Origin: Gonium pectorale
Taxonomy: Eukaryota > Chlorophyta > Chlorophyceae > Chlamydomonadales > Volvocaceae
Assembly: GCA_001584585.1 (NCBI GenBank)
Contig: LSYV01000023.1
Coordinates: forward strand, 1,212,691 to 1,248,006
Direction: 5' to 3'
DNA: 35,316 bases
The notes below the pieces were generated by a model that made no database searches, had not been told where the DNA came from, and was given only the letters and a program-made list of their open reading frames with translations. The translations under genes and the position numbers were made by a program. The first letter of the stretch is position 1, and each line of letters starts with the position of its first letter. Below, one piece after another: positions 33,901 to 35,316 of this stretch.

Positions 33901-34290
33901 GTTGCGTTGGGTGGGTTGAGTAGACTCTCGGAGCGCCAAGGGAAGGGTGAAACCGGATACGACGGACCGACACGCAGGGCTGCGCTGGCTGGGGCCCTTC
34001 AATCCGGCTGGTGACGGCGCGACCGCCGGCCGGCCACCCGCGCTTTTTGCAGCCTGTGTCCGCAGGACGAGCTCCCTGCGGCGCCGTGGCTTCGGCTTCA
34101 AGCCCTCATGACCCAGCCCCGGCCTCCCGTCCCCTCTCCCCGGGCCTTCGCGGTGCAGGCGCTGACGCCAGACTCGCTGCGCCGGCGGCGCGAGGAGCTG
34201 AGGAACATGGGGCTTGGCACGCAGCACCACGCGCCCGACACCTCCTCGTACATGCAGCAGGAGGGCAGGACGGGGCGGGTCGCGGAGTAG
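27915..34290 (+). CDS. EGLN/PHD-type prolyl hydroxylase fused to an N-terminal PIH1/CS-like domain
   Basis: Predicted Fe(II)/2-oxoglutarate and O2-dependent prolyl hydroxylase. Exons: 27915-29220, 29985-30202, 30888-30992, 31452-31586, 32057-32221, 33096-33204, 33750-33859, 34159-34290; phases agree, giving 759 aa. Residues 1-78 resemble the CS-like half of PIH1 proteins (VPLPIAVDPDTGSVKL, GRLTFRAS). Residues 80-370 are Ala/Pro/Ser linker. The catalytic domain (about 410-640) follows human EGLN order: VRGDVVLWLD, then H552-V-D554-N-T-T-G-D-G-R, YLNPGW, GGALRLFP, then H613-EVLPAFAR-R622 and VTLWYFD. H552, D554 and H613 are the iron ligands and R622 the 2OG-binding residue; all are present. Exons 6-8 add an Ala-rich helical tail that human EGLN lacks. 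Algae have no HIF, so the target is unknown; Skp1 is hydroxylated by related protist enzymes. Exon 2 may use a second donor 120 nt downstream, and exon 8 may begin at 34075. Confidence 0.9.
30203..30322 (+). other. In-frame alternative exon extension with duplicated splice donor
   Basis: Exon 2 of the hydroxylase gene ends GCAGCTGCAGCAG then GTGTGT at 30203. A second copy, CAGCTGCAGCAG then GTGAGT, ends at 30322. The 120 bases between are open in frame (40 codons), so both donors give the same downstream phase. The second donor is nearer consensus, but only the first gives uninterrupted EGLN homology. Confidence 0.6.
30699..30731. repeat. Three tandem 11-bp units TGTTTGCAGCC
   Basis: Three perfect head-to-tail copies lie in intron 2 of the hydroxylase gene, after a CA/CCCACA-rich tract at about 30594-30665. 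Each unit contains TTTGCAG, which resembles a splice acceptor, so weak cryptic acceptors are possible. They lie about 160 bases before the real acceptor at 30887. Confidence 0.8.
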
Positions 34291-35316
34291 CAAGGGGTCA
34301 CTGTGGGGCACGTTTGGGGTTTGTCGTGTGCCCCATGCTGTGAAGGGACTTCGTATTCTTGACCCCATATCTCAACATGGGGTAGAGCGTTGCGGCTACT
34401 TACATTTTCTACTGTTTTAGTTTCTTCTGGATGCGCGATATACGCGCGCGAGATAAAGTAAATTCTTAGGTTGTTTATGCGAGGGTGCCATGAAGGTGCT
34501 CCGCCTGGGTCGAACAAGGCGGCGTGACCGCGCCAGCGATGGTGGGTCTTTGCCGACCGATGACCTCCCTCAAGTCGGAAGACTCTGCCTACTCTGCCTC
34601 CCCTTCACTCCTTGTGCATCCCCAGAGCAGAGCAGAGGCAACCGAAATCGCGATGCGCCGTGCTTGCAACACGACGACGGCTCATTTCACTCCAAGCCAA
34701 CGTCAAGCACGGCCTGATTTAGAAAGCGCCGCTATGGGCCACGATTACTGTACGCTGCGATCAGCTGCCGAGACGTGCGCGCCTGTTTTCGCGCCTTGGT
34801 TCCGGAGCCATGGAGCGCGCCCTGTCCCTGTCCATGTAGACTGGTCCTCCGTTCAGCCCACAGCGAACATCGGTGTATTGGTGCGCGAGAACGGAGCCAC
34901 CGTCACCGCCCCGTCAGATTAACTGTCTCTCAGCTTGCTGAGGTTGAGCCTGTGGCAGCGTTTCCCGGGTTCAGAGAGGCGTGCCTGGCGTGCGTGACGC
35001 CCTGGGCCGTGTGCCCTCGGCTCAGCTCGCTCGAGGGGCCATCTTCAGGCTGAGGCAGGCAGGGGTCCTTACATGTCATAGCAGGCCGCACACATCCACA
35101 CAGAACAGATACAGATACAGCTTACAGGCTCCCCAGAGGGGCTGCAGGCCACACGAGCCGATTGACTCCCCGACCCGCCATAGCAGAGTGGGTGAAACAC
35201 CCGTTGTCTTAGCCGTGAGGCCCAGAACACGAAACACAAAGCAAAGTTGCGAATTGCAGAAAAGAACCTGAGCGGCTCGTGGGTTTAGTGTGTTATGTCA
35301 TGCGAATGTGCGTGTT
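34291..35316. other. Downstream flank, no gene recognised
   Basis: The first part should be the 3' UTR of the hydroxylase gene; an AT-rich stretch at about 34395-34470 may mark its end. A 132-codon frame at 34524-34922 has no recognisable motif. No TGTAA signal was found near the stop. Confidence 0.45.

Noticed and set aside
1..35316. Idea that HIRA, ARS2, SET and the hairpin form one silencing locus
   Set aside because: The genes are separately promoted housekeeping-type families; adjacency in a eukaryotic genome is not evidence for a joint system.

Overview
This window is nuclear DNA from a green alga, most likely a chlorophyte. The evidence is a GC-rich sequence; six genes split by many introns of roughly 180-1200 nt with GTGAGT/GTGGGT/GTGCGG-type donors and C-rich or TGCAG acceptors; low-complexity Ala/Pro/Gly/His linkers; and protein families typical of eukaryotic nuclei. 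No bacterial operons, CRISPR arrays, rRNA or tRNA were seen. All gene models below were spliced by hand: every exon junction keeps the reading frame, and the internal domains line up with the named families.

Layout. (1) 1-2567, minus: the N-terminal WD40 half of the histone chaperone HIRA, running off the left edge. (2) 2898-7130, plus: SERRATE/ARS2, an RNA-processing hub protein, divergent from HIRA across a 330-bp shared promoter with a TATA box. Its fifth intron (about 1.2 kb) is very rich in GTAC. (3) 7131-10217: about 3 kb with no recognisable gene. (4) 10218-13661, plus: a ZIP (SLC39) metal transporter with a very large histidine-rich loop. (5) 13662-17485: intergenic, carrying a long imperfect inverted repeat (about 16461-16715) whose mismatches are mostly G-U compatible, a candidate hairpin RNA. 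(6) 17486-22130, minus: a SET-domain lysine methyltransferase with a C-terminal coiled coil. (7) 22131-24000: intergenic, with a tiny retroposon-like insertion. (8) 24001-27546, minus: a secreted, cysteine-rich, single-pass membrane protein of unknown family; its second intron carries a second copy of the retroposon-like element. (9) 27915-34290, plus: an EGLN/PHD-like 2-oxoglutarate prolyl hydroxylase fused to an N-terminal PIH1/CS-like domain, divergent from (8) across 368 bp. (10) 34291-35316: no gene recognised.

The genes do not form one pathway. HIRA, ARS2 and the SET enzyme all act in chromatin or nuclear RNA biology, but in a eukaryotic genome this adjacency may be chance. The least expected items are: two short copies of one repeat, each flanked by 13-bp direct repeats and sharing one fixed 3' end; the intergenic hairpin; the PIH/CS plus EGLN fusion with a duplicated in-frame splice donor; and the modular cysteine-rich membrane protein.
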